From assembly GCF_014838825.1 (NCBI RefSeq), contig NZ_JACYMO010000008.1:78871-142870 (forward strand): a stretch of 64,000 nt of DNA, written 5' to 3'. Each line of letters opens with the position of its first letter. Positions within the stretch are counted from its first letter, which is position 1. A program made the translations under genes and the position numbers. This document shows, in pieces, positions 1 through 8,974 of this stretch. This DNA comes from Erwinia persicina (lineage in GTDB: Bacteria; Pseudomonadota; Gammaproteobacteria; Enterobacterales; Enterobacteriaceae). Below the pieces are notes generated by a model, which saw nothing but the letters and a program-made list of their open reading frames with translations, ran no database searches and was not told the DNA's origin.

Positions 1-310
1 GCGCATTCACCGGGGCGACACCCATTTTCAACAGGGCGAAAAACGTCACATAGAATTCAGCAACATTACCCAGTTGTACCAGCGCCGTGTCGCCGCACCG
101 CAGGCCGCGGCGCTGTAACGACGCGGCCAGCCGATCTGACTGCTGAGCCAGATCCTGATAGCGGAAGCGGCGTGCGCCATCAATAACAGCAATGTCGCTG
201 CTGTTGGCATGGCGTTGCAGGATGTCCGTGAGCGGCAGATCCAGCCAGTAGCCTTTAGTACGATATCGGGCGGCCAGGTCCTCCGGCCAGCGGGTATAAG
301 AAATTGTCAT
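1..310 (-). CDS. entE: 2,3-dihydroxybenzoate-AMP ligase EntE, 5' part only
   Basis: The first 103 codons of EntE run off the left edge of the window. The enzyme activates 2,3-dihydroxybenzoate with ATP and loads it on the EntB carrier domain during catecholate siderophore synthesis in the cytoplasm. The translated start ([17 protein letters not shown], then [13 protein letters not shown] and [12 protein letters not shown]) follows E. coli EntE almost residue by residue. The ATG lies 11 bases after the entC stop, so the two genes form the entC-entE operon order known from enterobactin clusters. The adenylation core motifs are outside the window. Whether the final product is enterobactin or another 2,3-DHB siderophore cannot be told from this piece. 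Confidence 0.9.
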   Translation of the reverse strand, partial: MTISYTRWPEDLAARYRTKGYWLDLPLTDILQRHANSSDIAVIDGARRFRYQDLAQQSDRLAASLQRRGLRCGDTALVQLGNVAEFYVTFFALLKMGVAPVNA

Positions 311-321
311 GACAGCACTCT

Positions 322-1497
322 TTAGTTAAGGCCAAATGCCCGTAGCATGGTGTTCAGTTTGACACCGGTTTCCCGCCATTCCGATTCCGGGCAGGAGGCC
401 GGCACAATACCGGCTCCGGCAAACAGGCGAACGCGATTGCCGTTGACCTTTCCGCAGCGGATGGTGACGACCCATTCGCCGTTACCCTGCTCATCGCACC
501 AGCCGACAATACCGCCAAACAGGCCACGATTGAACGGCTCCAGTTCGGCAATCAGTTGCTGCGCAGTGGCGTGGGGGAAGCCGCTCAGGGCCGGCGTCGG
601 ATGCAGCAGGCAAGCCAGCGAAAGCGCGGTATCGGCTTTATCCCTTGCTTCGCCTTCAATTGCCGTCCCCAGATGCCAGAGCGTTGAGGTGGTCAGCAGT
701 TCGGGCGTGGACGGCAGCACGAGGTGGGCGCTACGCGGCTGTAACACATCGCGCATGGCATCGGTCACCAGCTGATGCTCGTAGCGATCCTTAACCGAGG
801 CCATCAGCTGCTCACCTGCAAGACGGTCTTTCTGCGGATCGCTGTCGCGACGGGCAGAACCGGCCAGGGGATGGGTGTAATAGCGGCTGTGGTGCTTGCG
901 CAGCAGCAGCTCAGGGCTGGCACCGAGCAGGGAGCCCCCTTCCGGCAGCGGAACGTGGAAGTTATAGCTTCCCGGGTTCTGCGTCATCAGTCGCGTCATC
1001 AGGTTGGCAATGTCTACCTTTTCCGCAGTGACAATCTCCATCAGTCGGGACAGCACCACTTTATCCAGCTGCTGTGCGCCAGTCGCGGCAACGGCCTGGC
1101 TGACCATCTGCATAAACGCCGGCTGCGCTGGCAGGGCAGTACGACGAACCACCTCAGGTAACGGGCTTTTTGGCGCACCCATTTGCTGCAGAAAGGCGTT
1201 GCTATCGAAGTACTGGCTGGATTCCGGGATAAACAGCGAAGAGGGCTGGCTGGGATCAAAAGGGATGGCCCCGACGACGATCGGCTTTTCAATTCCCTGA
1301 CGTTTCGCCTCAAGGAATCGCTGGCGGATTTCCTGCTGGAATACACCTTCCAGCGCCTCTCCCCCGAAAGCCGGGGTGGTGACGGTCGTAAAGCAGCCCT
1401 GTGCGGCCAGACTGCGCCAGGGAGACATAAAGAAAAAGCCACTGGCGGCGGCCTGTGAGGCAAACTTCAGCGTGCTGTGTGACGTTAACGATTCCAT
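322..1497 (-). CDS. entC: isochorismate synthase EntC
   Basis: EntC converts chorismate to isochorismate, the first step towards 2,3-dihydroxybenzoate and enterobactin-type siderophores. The protein is 391 residues, the same as E. coli EntC. It keeps the chorismate-binding enzyme signatures: FFFMSPWRS near the N terminus, VDKVVLSRL with the general-base lysine around 147, [52 protein letters not shown] and [11 protein letters not shown] near the C terminus. It is the first gene of its operon and has a Fur-like site just upstream. In E. coli fepB lies divergently upstream of entC; here the neighbour is pmrB, so the cluster sits in another chromosomal place. Confidence 0.95.
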   Translation of the reverse strand: MESLTSHSTLKFASQAAASGFFFMSPWRSLAAQGCFTTVTTPAFGGEALEGVFQQEIRQRFLEAKRQGIEKPIVVGAIPFDPSQPSSLFIPESSQYFDSNAFLQQMGAPKSPLPEVVRRTALPAQPAFMQMVSQAVAATGAQQLDKVVLSRLMEIVTAEKVDIANLMTRLMTQNPGSYNFHVPLPEGGSLLGASPELLLRKHHSRYYTHPLAGSARRDSDPQKDRLAGEQLMASVKDRYEHQLVTDAMRDVLQPRSAHLVLPSTPELLTTSTLWHLGTAIEGEARDKADTALSLACLLHPTPALSGFPHATAQQLIAELEPFNRGLFGGIVGWCDEQGNGEWVVTIRCGKVNGNRVRLFAGAGIVPASCPESEWRETGVKLNTMLRAFGLN

Positions 1498-1528
1498 CGG
1501 GCATCCTCATTTAAATGATAAACGTAGT

Positions 1529-1547
1529 AATAACTATTATCATTTGC
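1529..1547 (-). promoter_or_regulatory. Fur-box-like operator of entC
   Basis: Read on the minus strand this 19-base stretch has the core AATGATAAT and agrees with the classical Fur consensus (GATAATGATAATCATTATC) at 14 of 19 positions by my count. A second copy of the arm lies at 1513-1521, giving an inverted repeat AAATGATAA / TTATCATTT with 15 bases between, as in overlapping Fur sites. It is about 32-50 bases before the entC start, where iron-bound Fur would block the promoter. Fur control of entC is established in E. coli; binding here is inferred. Confidence 0.75.
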
Positions 1548-1749
1548 TTTCAGAGCCAGTAAGCTACGTCGATTAACACAGAGTGTCAATAAAGGTAAAT
1601 TAATTTAGTTATCGTAAGGAATTTTTTACACAGGTAGCGTTATGTGCCGCTATGACTGAGTTTATCAGCGGAATGACCGGAAGAACGATCCCACACAAAA
1701 GGTAAGCATGACTGATTGGATCAGGCAGAATGGCGTCAGGGCAGGGCAG

Positions 1750-2805
1750 CTAATCGAGATGAGCGGGCAACCAGCAGCCTGCGTTAAGGCCGCTGCGGTC
1801 GCTGCGGTTGGTCAGGCTGAGGTGACCATGATGAATTTGCACAATACGCTGGACGATATTCAGCCCCAGCCCACTGCCACCGTAGCGCTGGTCCATCCGT
1901 CGGAAGGCTTTAATCGCCTCATTCACCGCACCGGCATCAATCCCGGAGCCCTCATCGCGGACGGTGGCCCGGCTGCCTGATTCATGATCTTCGAGCAGTA
2001 GCGTCACCGTGCTGCCTGCGGGGCTGTAGCGTGAGGCATTTTCCAGCAGGTTACGCAGCATCAGCCTGAGAAGTACGGCATCGCCCTGAACCGTACGCGT
2101 GGTGGTGGTGGTGATGGTCAGGGTCTGCTGCCGCAGCGCCAAAAGTTCATCCATTTCCTGCCGCAGAGGATCGATGATCTGGTGCCAGCTCAGCGTCTGA
2201 TAATGGCCGCTGGCCAACGCTTGCCCCGCACGGGACAGCATCAGCAGTTGTTCAATGACATGCATCAGCTGGTCGATGCGCTCAACCAGCATCGGTCCCT
2301 GTTTAACCCCTTCCTGCTCCAGCAGCTCAAGGTGCAGGCGCAGGCCTGCCAGCGGCGTTCTCAGCTCGTGTGCGGCATCGGCGGTGAACAGGCGCTCCTG
2401 CTGCAGGGTGTGGTCCAGACGGCCCAGAAGCTGGTTCAGCGCCCCGGTGACGGCAACGATTTCATCCATCTCTGAATGTAGTGGCAGAGGAGAAAGATTG
2501 TCAGCAGAACGGGCGACCAGGCTTTTTTGCAGAGAGCGCAGCGGGCGGATAATCCAGCTGATGGCCCAGAAAGAGAGCAACAGGGTAAAGCAGACCATCA
2601 CCAGCGACGGTAGCAGCAGCGAGGCAATCGCCTCCCGGATTTCATTTTCAACGTGGTCATTACGCGCGTGGGCAGAAAGCGTTTCATTGACCAGGAAGCT
2701 GATCTGCTCTCGGCTTTCGTGCCAGAGCCAGAAGGCACTCATCAGCTGACAGCTGAGAAGGATCAGCGCCAGCATCATCAGTAAACGCCGACGCATACTG
2801 TTCAT
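1750..2805 (-). CDS. basS: sensor histidine kinase PmrB (BasS)
   Basis: Membrane sensor kinase that pairs with PmrA to alter lipid A in response to ferric iron, aluminium or mild acid. The 351 residues show a transmembrane helix at about 8-27, a short periplasmic loop, a second helix at about 63-85, a HAMP region, the phosphoacceptor H-box (TADAAHELRTPLAGLR) and an ATPase end with the N box (LRNLLENASRYS) and G boxes (DEGSGID, GGSGLGLNIV). The loop has two ExxE motifs, ESRE at 30-33 and EIRE at 55-58. They are 25 residues apart, the same spacing as the iron-binding pairs of Salmonella PmrB (36-39 and 61-64). Its start overlaps the pmrA stop, so the genes are translated together. QseC-type kinases are the main alternative, but the short loop argues against them. 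Confidence 0.88.
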   Translation of the reverse strand: MNSMRRRLLMMLALILLSCQLMSAFWLWHESREQISFLVNETLSAHARNDHVENEIREAIASLLLPSLVMVCFTLLLSFWAISWIIRPLRSLQKSLVARSADNLSPLPLHSEMDEIVAVTGALNQLLGRLDHTLQQERLFTADAAHELRTPLAGLRLHLELLEQEGVKQGPMLVERIDQLMHVIEQLLMLSRAGQALASGHYQTLSWHQIIDPLRQEMDELLALRQQTLTITTTTTRTVQGDAVLLRLMLRNLLENASRYSPAGSTVTLLLEDHESGSRATVRDEGSGIDAGAVNEAIKAFRRMDQRYGGSGLGLNIVQRIVQIHHGHLSLTNRSDRSGLNAGCWLPAHLD

Positions 2806-3464
2806 TCGCGCTCTTCCAGCCGGTAACCCACGCCCCGCACGGTTTTAATGCGATCTTTCCCTAACTTACGGCGCAGATTGTGAATATGCACTTCAAGCGT
2901 GTTAGAGCCATTATCATCCTGCCAGCTGTAAAGATCCTGCTGCAGGGTTTCCCGGTGTACGGTTTGCCCGATGCGCATCAGCAGGCGGGTCAGCAGGGAA
3001 AACTCTTTCGGTGTGACCTCAACGGGGTGGCCATCAACCACCACCTGCTGGGAAGAGAGGTTCAGCGCAATATCACCGTGCTGTAGCAGGTTGTCGCTTC
3101 GGCCCTGATAACGGCGGATCAGCGCGCGGGCACGGGCCTTAAGCTCCACCAGGGCAAAGGGTTTAATCAGATAGTCGTCTGCGCCGGCATCCAGGCCCTC
3201 AACGCGATCGGATAGGGCATCGCGTGCCGTCAGGATCAGGACCGGCAGGTCGACATGCTCCTTGCGCCACTGCCGCAGCAGGTCGGTACCATCACGGTCC
3301 GGCAGACCGAGATCCAGCACGATGAGACTGTACTGACCGCTGTACACATACGCCACGGCCTGGGCGGCGTTGACAGCGCAATCCACAGCATAACCCTCGC
3401 CCGTAAGGGCAAGGGTTAATCCCTGTTGGAGCAGCATATCGTCTTCAACGATCAGTATTTTCAT
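2802..3464 (-). CDS. basR: response regulator PmrA (BasR)
   Basis: OmpR-family regulator of 220 residues. The receiver domain has the acidic pair (VEDD at 6-9), phosphoacceptor Asp51 (LIVLDLGLPDRDG) and the conserved Lys in DDYLIKPF. The winged-helix DNA-binding domain at the C terminus contains SNTLEVHIHNLRRKLG and TVRGVGYRLEE. I chose the ATG at 3464 (MKILIVEDD) rather than the longer open frame because the domain begins there. The gene lies 4 bases after the dacB stop and overlaps pmrB by 4 bases, so dacB-pmrA-pmrB looks like one transcription unit, the order I recall for Yersinia and Serratia. It probably controls lipid A modification genes elsewhere. Confidence 0.9.
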   Translation of the reverse strand: MKILIVEDDMLLQQGLTLALTGEGYAVDCAVNAAQAVAYVYSGQYSLIVLDLGLPDRDGTDLLRQWRKEHVDLPVLILTARDALSDRVEGLDAGADDYLIKPFALVELKARARALIRRYQGRSDNLLQHGDIALNLSSQQVVVDGHPVEVTPKEFSLLTRLLMRIGQTVHRETLQQDLYSWQDDNGSNTLEVHIHNLRRKLGKDRIKTVRGVGYRLEERE

Positions 3465-3468
3465 TAGC

Positions 3469-4902
3469 TCAGTTGTTCTGATAAATGTCTTTGTACAGAC
3501 GGCTTTCGAAGCGGACCAGCGGGATACGGCGCTGGCGCTGATCCTCCGGTGGCACGGCATAACCAGACAGGAACTGCACAAACGCGACGCGCTGGCCGCT
3601 GGCTGTGGTCATAAAGCCTGCGAGGTTATATACCCCCTGCAGAGAACCTGTCTTAGCCGACACTTTACCATCGACGCCCGCTTCGTGCAGGCCACCGCGA
3701 TAGCGTAATGTTCCGTCGTAACCGGCCAGCGGCAGCATGGAAATGTAATTCAGCTGGGCATCATTCTGCGCGATATATTGCAGCACCTGCATCATGGTCG
3801 CCGGTGAGATCAAATCGTGACGTGACAGGCCCGAACCGTCAACCTGAATACTGTTGCCCATATCGATATTTGCCTTCTGACGCAGGATCTGACGCACGGC
3901 ATCCGACCCTGCACGCCACGTTCCCGGCACGCCAAAGCGTTCATGGCCAATGGTGCGGAAGACGGTGTCAGCGATCATGTTGTCCGACTTCTTCAGCATA
4001 ATCTTAAGCAGATCGTGCAGCGGTGCGGACTGCGCTTCGGCCAGCACGGTTCCGGGTTGGGTCACCAGCGTCTGTCGGACCAGATGACCAGTATAATCAA
4101 TCCCGGCATTCTGCAGCTCGGCTTTCAGGATCGCACCGGCATAGCTGGCCCCATCCTGAATGGCAAAGGCCAGCGGTAAGGGTTCAGCTCGCTGTGTCAG
4201 GCAGCCGGTAAGCGTAAAGCGATTCAGCTCTCCTGGCACCACGTCCAGTTCACAGTATTGTGCATCTGGAGAACCCTTAGCCAGCGTGCGCACTTCGCTG
4301 AACATATTGACCGGATACCACGATGCGACGCGAATAAAGGCTTTATCGCCTGGCGTCGGAGCGCTGTACAGTGAAATGGAAAAGCAGTTACGGTCAACAA
4401 TGGCCGCGCCCGGTGGGGCACTGAAGCATTGTGTCATATCATTCCACGGCCAGCCCGGCGCTTTGTCGTGACTGGCAAACACCGAGGTATCAATCACCAG
4501 GTTGCCATCAATATGTTCAACGCCTTGTTTTTTCAGCGCACTGACCATATTTCGCAGATCCTGCCTGGTCAGCGTAGGATCGCCACCAAATCGGGCGACC
4601 AGGTCACCGCGCAGCGTATTACCGCTGAGGCTGCCCTTCGTTTCCAGCTGCGTATGGAACCGGTAATCCGGGCCAAGCTGTAGCAGGGCAGCGAGCGCGG
4701 TGATCACCTTCATGGTACTGGCCGGTAAGGCCATCTGTTGGCTGTGATAGTCGATCGATGGCGTGGTAGCGCCAATCTTCTGCACAACCAGCGCAAGGTT
4801 CGCACCATCGGGAAGATATTGAGTATAGTCTTCCACAGGCGCAGCCTGCGCTTGCAGCATAAATGCGCAGGTAAAGCCGGTAACAATTCGTGAAAATCGC
4901 AT
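3469..4902 (-). CDS. dacB: D-alanyl-D-alanine carboxypeptidase/endopeptidase DacB (PBP4)
   Basis: Periplasmic low-molecular-weight penicillin-binding protein that trims and cleaves peptidoglycan cross-links. From the ATG at 4902 it has 477 residues, exactly the E. coli length. A signal peptide covers about 1-21 (MRFSRIVTGF to QAQAA). Active-site motifs are SxxK (STMK at 62-65), SDN (KKSDNMIAD) and KTG (VSAKTGSLQG). The longer open frame upstream adds 36 residues with no counterpart and was not used. Neighbours are divergent greA, which shares the upstream region, and the downstream pmrAB pair. Confidence 0.96.
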   Translation of the reverse strand: MRFSRIVTGFTCAFMLQAQAAPVEDYTQYLPDGANLALVVQKIGATTPSIDYHSQQMALPASTMKVITALAALLQLGPDYRFHTQLETKGSLSGNTLRGDLVARFGGDPTLTRQDLRNMVSALKKQGVEHIDGNLVIDTSVFASHDKAPGWPWNDMTQCFSAPPGAAIVDRNCFSISLYSAPTPGDKAFIRVASWYPVNMFSEVRTLAKGSPDAQYCELDVVPGELNRFTLTGCLTQRAEPLPLAFAIQDGASYAGAILKAELQNAGIDYTGHLVRQTLVTQPGTVLAEAQSAPLHDLLKIMLKKSDNMIADTVFRTIGHERFGVPGTWRAGSDAVRQILRQKANIDMGNSIQVDGSGLSRHDLISPATMMQVLQYIAQNDAQLNYISMLPLAGYDGTLRYRGGLHEAGVDGKVSAKTGSLQGVYNLAGFMTTASGQRVAFVQFLSGYAVPPEDQRQRRIPLVRFESRLYKDIYQNN

Positions 4903-4999
4903 AATCTCGCGGTAACTGACAGGTGATGCTGTCATACTACGGTGCATTGCGGTGCAAAGTAAACGATGACCCCCAGTGAACTCTGGGGTAAAATACGTA

Positions 5000-5060
5000 T
5001 CAAATTGCAAAATCGATCCTGGCCTGGAGCTTGCTCCGGGTCAGGCTTCTTTCGTTTCAA
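5000..5060 (+). ncRNA. greA leader with GraL-like internal terminator
   Basis: In the 249-base gap before greA there is a long GC-rich hairpin at 5018-5045 (CCTGGCCTGGAGC, loop TTGC, TCCGGGTCAGG) followed by a T-rich run. It lies about 100 bases upstream of the greA start. In E. coli most transcripts from the greA promoters end at such a leader terminator and form the GraL small RNAs. Position and structure match that design; expression here is inferred and the RNA 5' end is a guess. Confidence 0.5.
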
Positions 5061-5151
5061 ATCAGTAGTAAGCGCCGCAGGACGCCTTTTCTGCATGCCA
5101 CCCGTCAGGATGACGACACTTTGAACAGGACAGATTTTAAGAGGTATTGAG

Positions 5152-5634
5152 ATGAACCAGATTCCGATGACGTTAAGGGGCGCGGAAAAACTGCGCGAAG
5201 AGCTCGAAGAGCTGAAAACCGTTAAACGCCCCAGAATTATTGCCTCAATTGCTGATGCGCGTGAACACGGCGATTTGAAAGAAAATGCCGAGTATCACGC
5301 TGCCCGTGAAGAGCAGGGGTTCTGTGAAGGCCGCATTCAGGAAATTGAAGCTAAACTGTCTAATGCGCAGGTGATTGATGTCACCAAAATGGCGGGCAAT
5401 GCGAATGGCCGCGTTATTTTTGGTGCCACGGTGACCGTGCTGAATGTCGATACAGATGAAGAGTCAACCTACCGTATCGTGGGGGATGACGAAGCCAACT
5501 TTAAACAGAATCTGATTTCTGTAAATTCACCGATGGCGCGTGGCCTGGTGGGTAAAGTGGCGGATGACGTTGCCATTATTAAAACCCCGGGTGGCGACGT
5601 GGAATATGAAATCATAAAAGTGGAATACCTCTGA
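5152..5634 (+). CDS. greA: transcription elongation factor GreA
   Basis: GreA binds the secondary channel of RNA polymerase and stimulates cleavage of backtracked transcripts. The 160 residues (E. coli 158) comprise the N-terminal coiled coil, with the acidic tip [19 protein letters not shown] at about 41-60, and a C-terminal FKBP-like domain ending VKVEYL. The ATG follows the ribosome-binding sequence AAGAGGT. It is monocistronic, with a leader that resembles GraL and a shared terminator against yhbY. Confidence 0.97.
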   Translation: MNQIPMTLRGAEKLREELEELKTVKRPRIIASIADAREHGDLKENAEYHAAREEQGFCEGRIQEIEAKLSNAQVIDVTKMAGNANGRVIFGATVTVLNVDTDEESTYRIVGDDEANFKQNLISVNSPMARGLVGKVADDVAIIKTPGGDVEYEIIKVEYL

Positions 5635-5688
5635 TTTCTTCCCTGCCAAAATATCCGGTGTATTGCTGAATGTTTTGTAAAGATAAGA

Positions 5689-5713
5689 AAAAGGCCGCTG
5701 TGCGGCCTTTTAT
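5689..5713. terminator. bidirectional terminator between greA and yhbY
   Basis: Stem AAAAGGCCGC / GCGGCCTTTT with a short loop, flanked by A and T runs, so it can stop greA on the plus strand and yhbY on the minus strand. Confidence 0.85.
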
Positions 5714-5762
5714 CAGAGTCAGGAGCATGGCACTTTCTCCCGTCCTGAGCTTAAGATGGGCA

Positions 5763-5782
5763 GATCGGTTCGAAAACCGATC
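5763..5782. repeat. perfect hairpin GATCGGTT-CGAA-AACCGATC
   Basis: An 8-base perfect stem with a 4-base loop (TTCG on the minus strand, a stable tetraloop) just after the yhbY stop. There is no T run, so it may protect the yhbY transcript 3' end rather than terminate it. Confidence 0.5.
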
Positions 5783-5788
5783 GACTTA

Positions 5789-6082
5789 TCAACGCGGAAT
5801 GGCGATCTTGCGTTCCTTCGTTGGACGGTACAGCACCAGCGTCTTGCCGATAACCTGCACATTAACTGCACGCGTTTCGCGCACGATGGCCTCGACCACC
5901 AGGGCTTTCGTCTCACGATCTTCTGTGGCGATTTTCACCTTGATAAGTTCATGGTGCTCAAGGGCTTGTTCGATCTCGGCCAGCACCCCTTCGGTCAAAC
6001 CATTGTTGCCCAGCATAACAACGGGCTTCAGAGGATGGGCCAGGCCTTTCAGGTGCTGTTTTTGTTTGGTACTCAGATTCAT
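5789..6082 (-). CDS. yhbY: ribosome assembly RNA-binding protein YhbY
   Basis: Small CRM-domain protein that binds pre-50S particles during large-subunit assembly. It is 97 residues, the E. coli length, and nearly identical in the portions I can recall (MNLSTKQKQHLKGLAHPLKPVV, NGLTEGVLAEIEQALEHHELIKVKI). The GNNGLT loop for RNA contact is present. It is transcribed away from rlmE, sharing a 128-base intergenic region, as in E. coli. Confidence 0.96.
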   Translation of the reverse strand: MNLSTKQKQHLKGLAHPLKPVVMLGNNGLTEGVLAEIEQALEHHELIKVKIATEDRETKALVVEAIVRETRAVNVQVIGKTLVLYRPTKERKIAIPR

Positions 6083-6210
6083 CGTATTTTTTACTTACAT
6101 TGGGATTGAAAACGGGTCATTCTACCGCCATCTCTGGTGTATCACCAAATCGGCAACGCTGATTTGCGCGGTTTATTTATCGCATACGTTGAATCATAGT
6201 TGGAAATTGT

Positions 6211-6840
6211 ATGACTGGTAAAAAGCGTTCGGCCAGTTCCAGCCGCTGGCTACAGGAACACTTTAGCGATAAATATGTGCTTCAGGCACAGAAAAAAGGG
6301 CTGCGTTCGCGCGCCTGGTTTAAACTTGACGAAATACAGCAAGGCGATAAGTTGTTCAAACCCGGCATGACCGTGGTTGACCTCGGCGCGGCTCCCGGCG
6401 GCTGGTCGCAATATGTTGTAACGCAGATTGGGTCAAAAGGTCGCGTCATCGCCTGTGATATCCTGCCGATGGATCCTATCGTCGGTGTCGATTTCCTGCA
6501 GGGCGACTTTCGTGATGAACTGGTGCTGAAAGCCCTGCTGGAACGCGTAGGGGAGACCAAAGTTCAGGTTGTGATGTCAGATATGGCACCCAATATGACC
6601 GGTACGCCTGCGGTGGATATTCCCCGTTCAATGTATTTATGTGAGCTTGCGTTAGCAATGTGCCGTGACGTTCTGGCACCTGGCGGCAGCTTTTTAGTGA
6701 AAGTGTTTCAGGGAGATGGCTTTGAAGAATACCTCCGGGAAATTCGCTCCCTGTTTACGAAAGTAAAAATTCGTAAGCCGGACGCTTCGCGCTCTCGATC
6801 GCGTGAAGTGTACATTGTAGCGACAGGGCGCAAACCTTAA
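6211..6840 (+). CDS. rlmE: 23S rRNA (uridine-2'-O) methyltransferase RlmE (FtsJ/RrmJ)
   Basis: Methylates U2552 of 23S rRNA in the 50S subunit with S-adenosylmethionine. The 209 residues match the E. coli length. The K-D-K-E catalytic set can be placed: Lys in SRAWFKLDE, Asp in DMAPNMTG, Lys in FLVKVFQG and Glu in SREVYIVA. The SAM-binding motif is [13 protein letters not shown]. ftsH follows 105 bases downstream, the usual rlmE-ftsH pair that is part of the heat-shock regulon in E. coli. Confidence 0.97.
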   Translation: MTGKKRSASSSRWLQEHFSDKYVLQAQKKGLRSRAWFKLDEIQQGDKLFKPGMTVVDLGAAPGGWSQYVVTQIGSKGRVIACDILPMDPIVGVDFLQGDFRDELVLKALLERVGETKVQVVMSDMAPNMTGTPAVDIPRSMYLCELALAMCRDVLAPGGSFLVKVFQGDGFEEYLREIRSLFTKVKIRKPDASRSRSREVYIVATGRKP

Positions 6841-6945
6841 CCCGAATAACTGGAACGGCTGTCAGCACCTCAGCGGTTTCAAGTATGAAGGATATGGCGT
6901 ACCCTACGCTGTCTGTTAACACAGTTGTAATATGAGGTTAATCCC

Positions 6946-8889
6946 TTGAGTGACATGGCGAAAAACCTGATTCTCTGGTTAGTCATCGCAGTCGTGCTGA
7001 TGTCTGTATTCCAGAGCTTTGGGCCCAGCGAGTCGAATGGCCGTCGGGTTGATTATTCAACCTTCCTGTCGGAAGTGAACCAGGATCAGGTCCGCGAGGC
7101 ACGTATTAACGGGCGTGAGATTAACGTAACCAAAAAAGACAGTAATCGATACACGACCTACATTCCCGTCAACGATCCCAAGTTGCTCGATAACCTGTTG
7201 ACTAAAAATGTGAAAGTAGTGGGCGAACCACCAGAAGAGCCGAGCCTGCTGGCGTCGATCTTCATCTCATGGTTCCCAATGCTCCTACTGATTGGTGTCT
7301 GGATCTTCTTTATGCGTCAGATGCAGGGCGGCGGCGGAAAGGGCGCGATGTCCTTCGGCAAGAGCAAGGCCCGCATGTTGACCGAAGATCAAATCAAAAC
7401 CACCTTTGCTGACGTTGCCGGTTGTGACGAAGCAAAAGAAGAAGTTAGCGAGCTGGTGGAATACCTGCGTGAGCCAAGCCGCTTCCAGAAACTCGGCGGT
7501 AAAATTCCGAAAGGCGTACTGATGGTCGGTCCTCCGGGTACCGGTAAGACCTTGCTGGCGAAAGCAATTGCTGGCGAAGCAAAAGTACCTTTCTTTACCA
7601 TTTCCGGTTCTGACTTCGTCGAAATGTTTGTTGGTGTGGGTGCATCCCGCGTCCGTGACATGTTTGAACAGGCTAAAAAAGCAGCGCCGTGCATTATCTT
7701 CATCGATGAAATTGATGCAGTAGGCCGTCAGCGCGGTGCCGGTTTAGGCGGAGGTCACGACGAACGTGAGCAGACCCTGAACCAGATGCTGGTTGAAATG
7801 GATGGCTTCGAAGGTAATGAAGGTATCATCGTCATTGCTGCGACTAACCGTCCTGACGTTCTTGACCCGGCTCTGCTGCGTCCAGGTCGCTTTGACCGTC
7901 AGGTGGTGGTTGGCCTGCCAGATGTGCGCGGACGTGAACAGATTCTGAAAGTCCATATGCGTCGTGTGCCACTGTCTACCGATATTGAAGCCGCCATCAT
8001 TGCTCGTGGTACGCCTGGCTTCTCCGGTGCTGACCTGGCTAACCTGGTCAACGAAGCTGCCCTGTTTGCTGCCCGTGGCAACAAGCGCGTGGTATCGATG
8101 GTTGAGTTTGAAAAAGCCAAAGATAAAATCATGATGGGGGCAGAACGTCGCTCCATGGTGATGACCGAAGCGCAGAAAGAATCGACCGCTTATCACGAAG
8201 CAGGCCATGCGATTATCGGTCGCCTGGTGCCAGAACACGACCCGGTTCACAAAGTGACGATTATCCCACGTGGACGTGCACTGGGTGTGACCTTCTTCCT
8301 GCCTGAAGGTGATGCGATCAGCGCCAGCCGTCAGAAACTGGAAAGCCAGATTTCCACGCTGTACGGTGGCCGCCTGGCAGAAGAGATTATTTACGGTGTG
8401 GAACATGTTTCTACCGGCGCGTCTAACGACATCAAAGTCGCTACGTCGATTGCCCGCAACATGGTCACACAGTGGGGCTTCTCTGAGAAACTGGGTCCGT
8501 TGTTGTATGCAGAAGAAGAGGGTGAAGTTTTCCTGGGTCGTTCTGTTGCAAAAGCCAAGCATATGTCTGATGAAACCGCGCGTATCATCGACCAGGAAGT
8601 GAAGTCTCTGGTTGAAGTGAACTATAAACGTGCCCGCGTGATCCTCGGAGAAAATCTGGATATCCTTCACTCGATGAAAGATGCCCTGATGAAGTATGAA
8701 ACGATTGATGCTCCACAGATCGACGACCTGATGGCACGTCGTGAAGTGCGTCCGCCAGCAGGCTGGACAGATCCGGGTAGCAGCAGTAATTCTGATAGCA
8801 ATGGTACGCCGCAGGCACCGCGTCCGGTCGATGAACCGAATACGCCAAACCCAGGTAACACCATGTCAGAGCAGTTAGGCGACAAGTAA
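6946..8889 (+). CDS. ftsH: ATP-dependent zinc metalloprotease FtsH
   Basis: Inner-membrane AAA+ protease that degrades sigma-32, LpxC and unassembled membrane proteins. It shows two N-terminal membrane helices (about 8-25 and 98-120) flanking a periplasmic domain, Walker A GPPGTGKT, Walker [15 protein letters not shown] region ([18 protein letters not shown]), zinc site HEAGH and a polar C-terminal tail. I use the TTG at 6946 (647 aa) because GAGG lies 8 bases before it; the in-frame ATG at 6955 gives the 644-residue form of E. coli. A terminator follows before folP. Confidence 0.96.
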   Translation: MSDMAKNLILWLVIAVVLMSVFQSFGPSESNGRRVDYSTFLSEVNQDQVREARINGREINVTKKDSNRYTTYIPVNDPKLLDNLLTKNVKVVGEPPEEPSLLASIFISWFPMLLLIGVWIFFMRQMQGGGGKGAMSFGKSKARMLTEDQIKTTFADVAGCDEAKEEVSELVEYLREPSRFQKLGGKIPKGVLMVGPPGTGKTLLAKAIAGEAKVPFFTISGSDFVEMFVGVGASRVRDMFEQAKKAAPCIIFIDEIDAVGRQRGAGLGGGHDEREQTLNQMLVEMDGFEGNEGIIVIAATNRPDVLDPALLRPGRFDRQVVVGLPDVRGREQILKVHMRRVPLSTDIEAAIIARGTPGFSGADLANLVNEAALFAARGNKRVVSMVEFEKAKDKIMMGAERRSMVMTEAQKESTAYHEAGHAIIGRLVPEHDPVHKVTIIPRGRALGVTFFLPEGDAISASRQKLESQISTLYGGRLAEEIIYGVEHVSTGASNDIKVATSIARNMVTQWGFSEKLGPLLYAEEEGEVFLGRSVAKAKHMSDETARIIDQEVKSLVEVNYKRARVILGENLDILHSMKDALMKYETIDAPQIDDLMARREVRPPAGWTDPGSSSNSDSNGTPQAPRPVDEPNTPNPGNTMSEQLGDK

Positions 8890-8919
8890 TACGTTGCGCT
8901 GTAAACTGCAGTAACGATG

Positions 8920-8946
8920 AACCCCGGCGATGTCCGGGGTTTTTTT
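8920..8946 (+). terminator. rho-independent terminator after ftsH
   Basis: Stem ACCCCGG / CCGGGGT with loop CGATGT and a run of seven T. It lies between ftsH and folP, so folP either has its own promoter or depends on read-through. Confidence 0.85.
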
Positions 8947-8974
8947 ATACCTGATTTACCGGAGACCCGCTGTT

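Noticed and set aside
1708..1980. A 90-codon plus-strand frame at the end of pmrB
   Set aside because: It is antisense to the conserved kinase ATPase domain and has no family features.
7744..8670. A 308-codon minus-strand frame opposite ftsH
   Set aside because: Antisense to the conserved AAA and protease domains; no ribosome-binding site and no recognisable domain.
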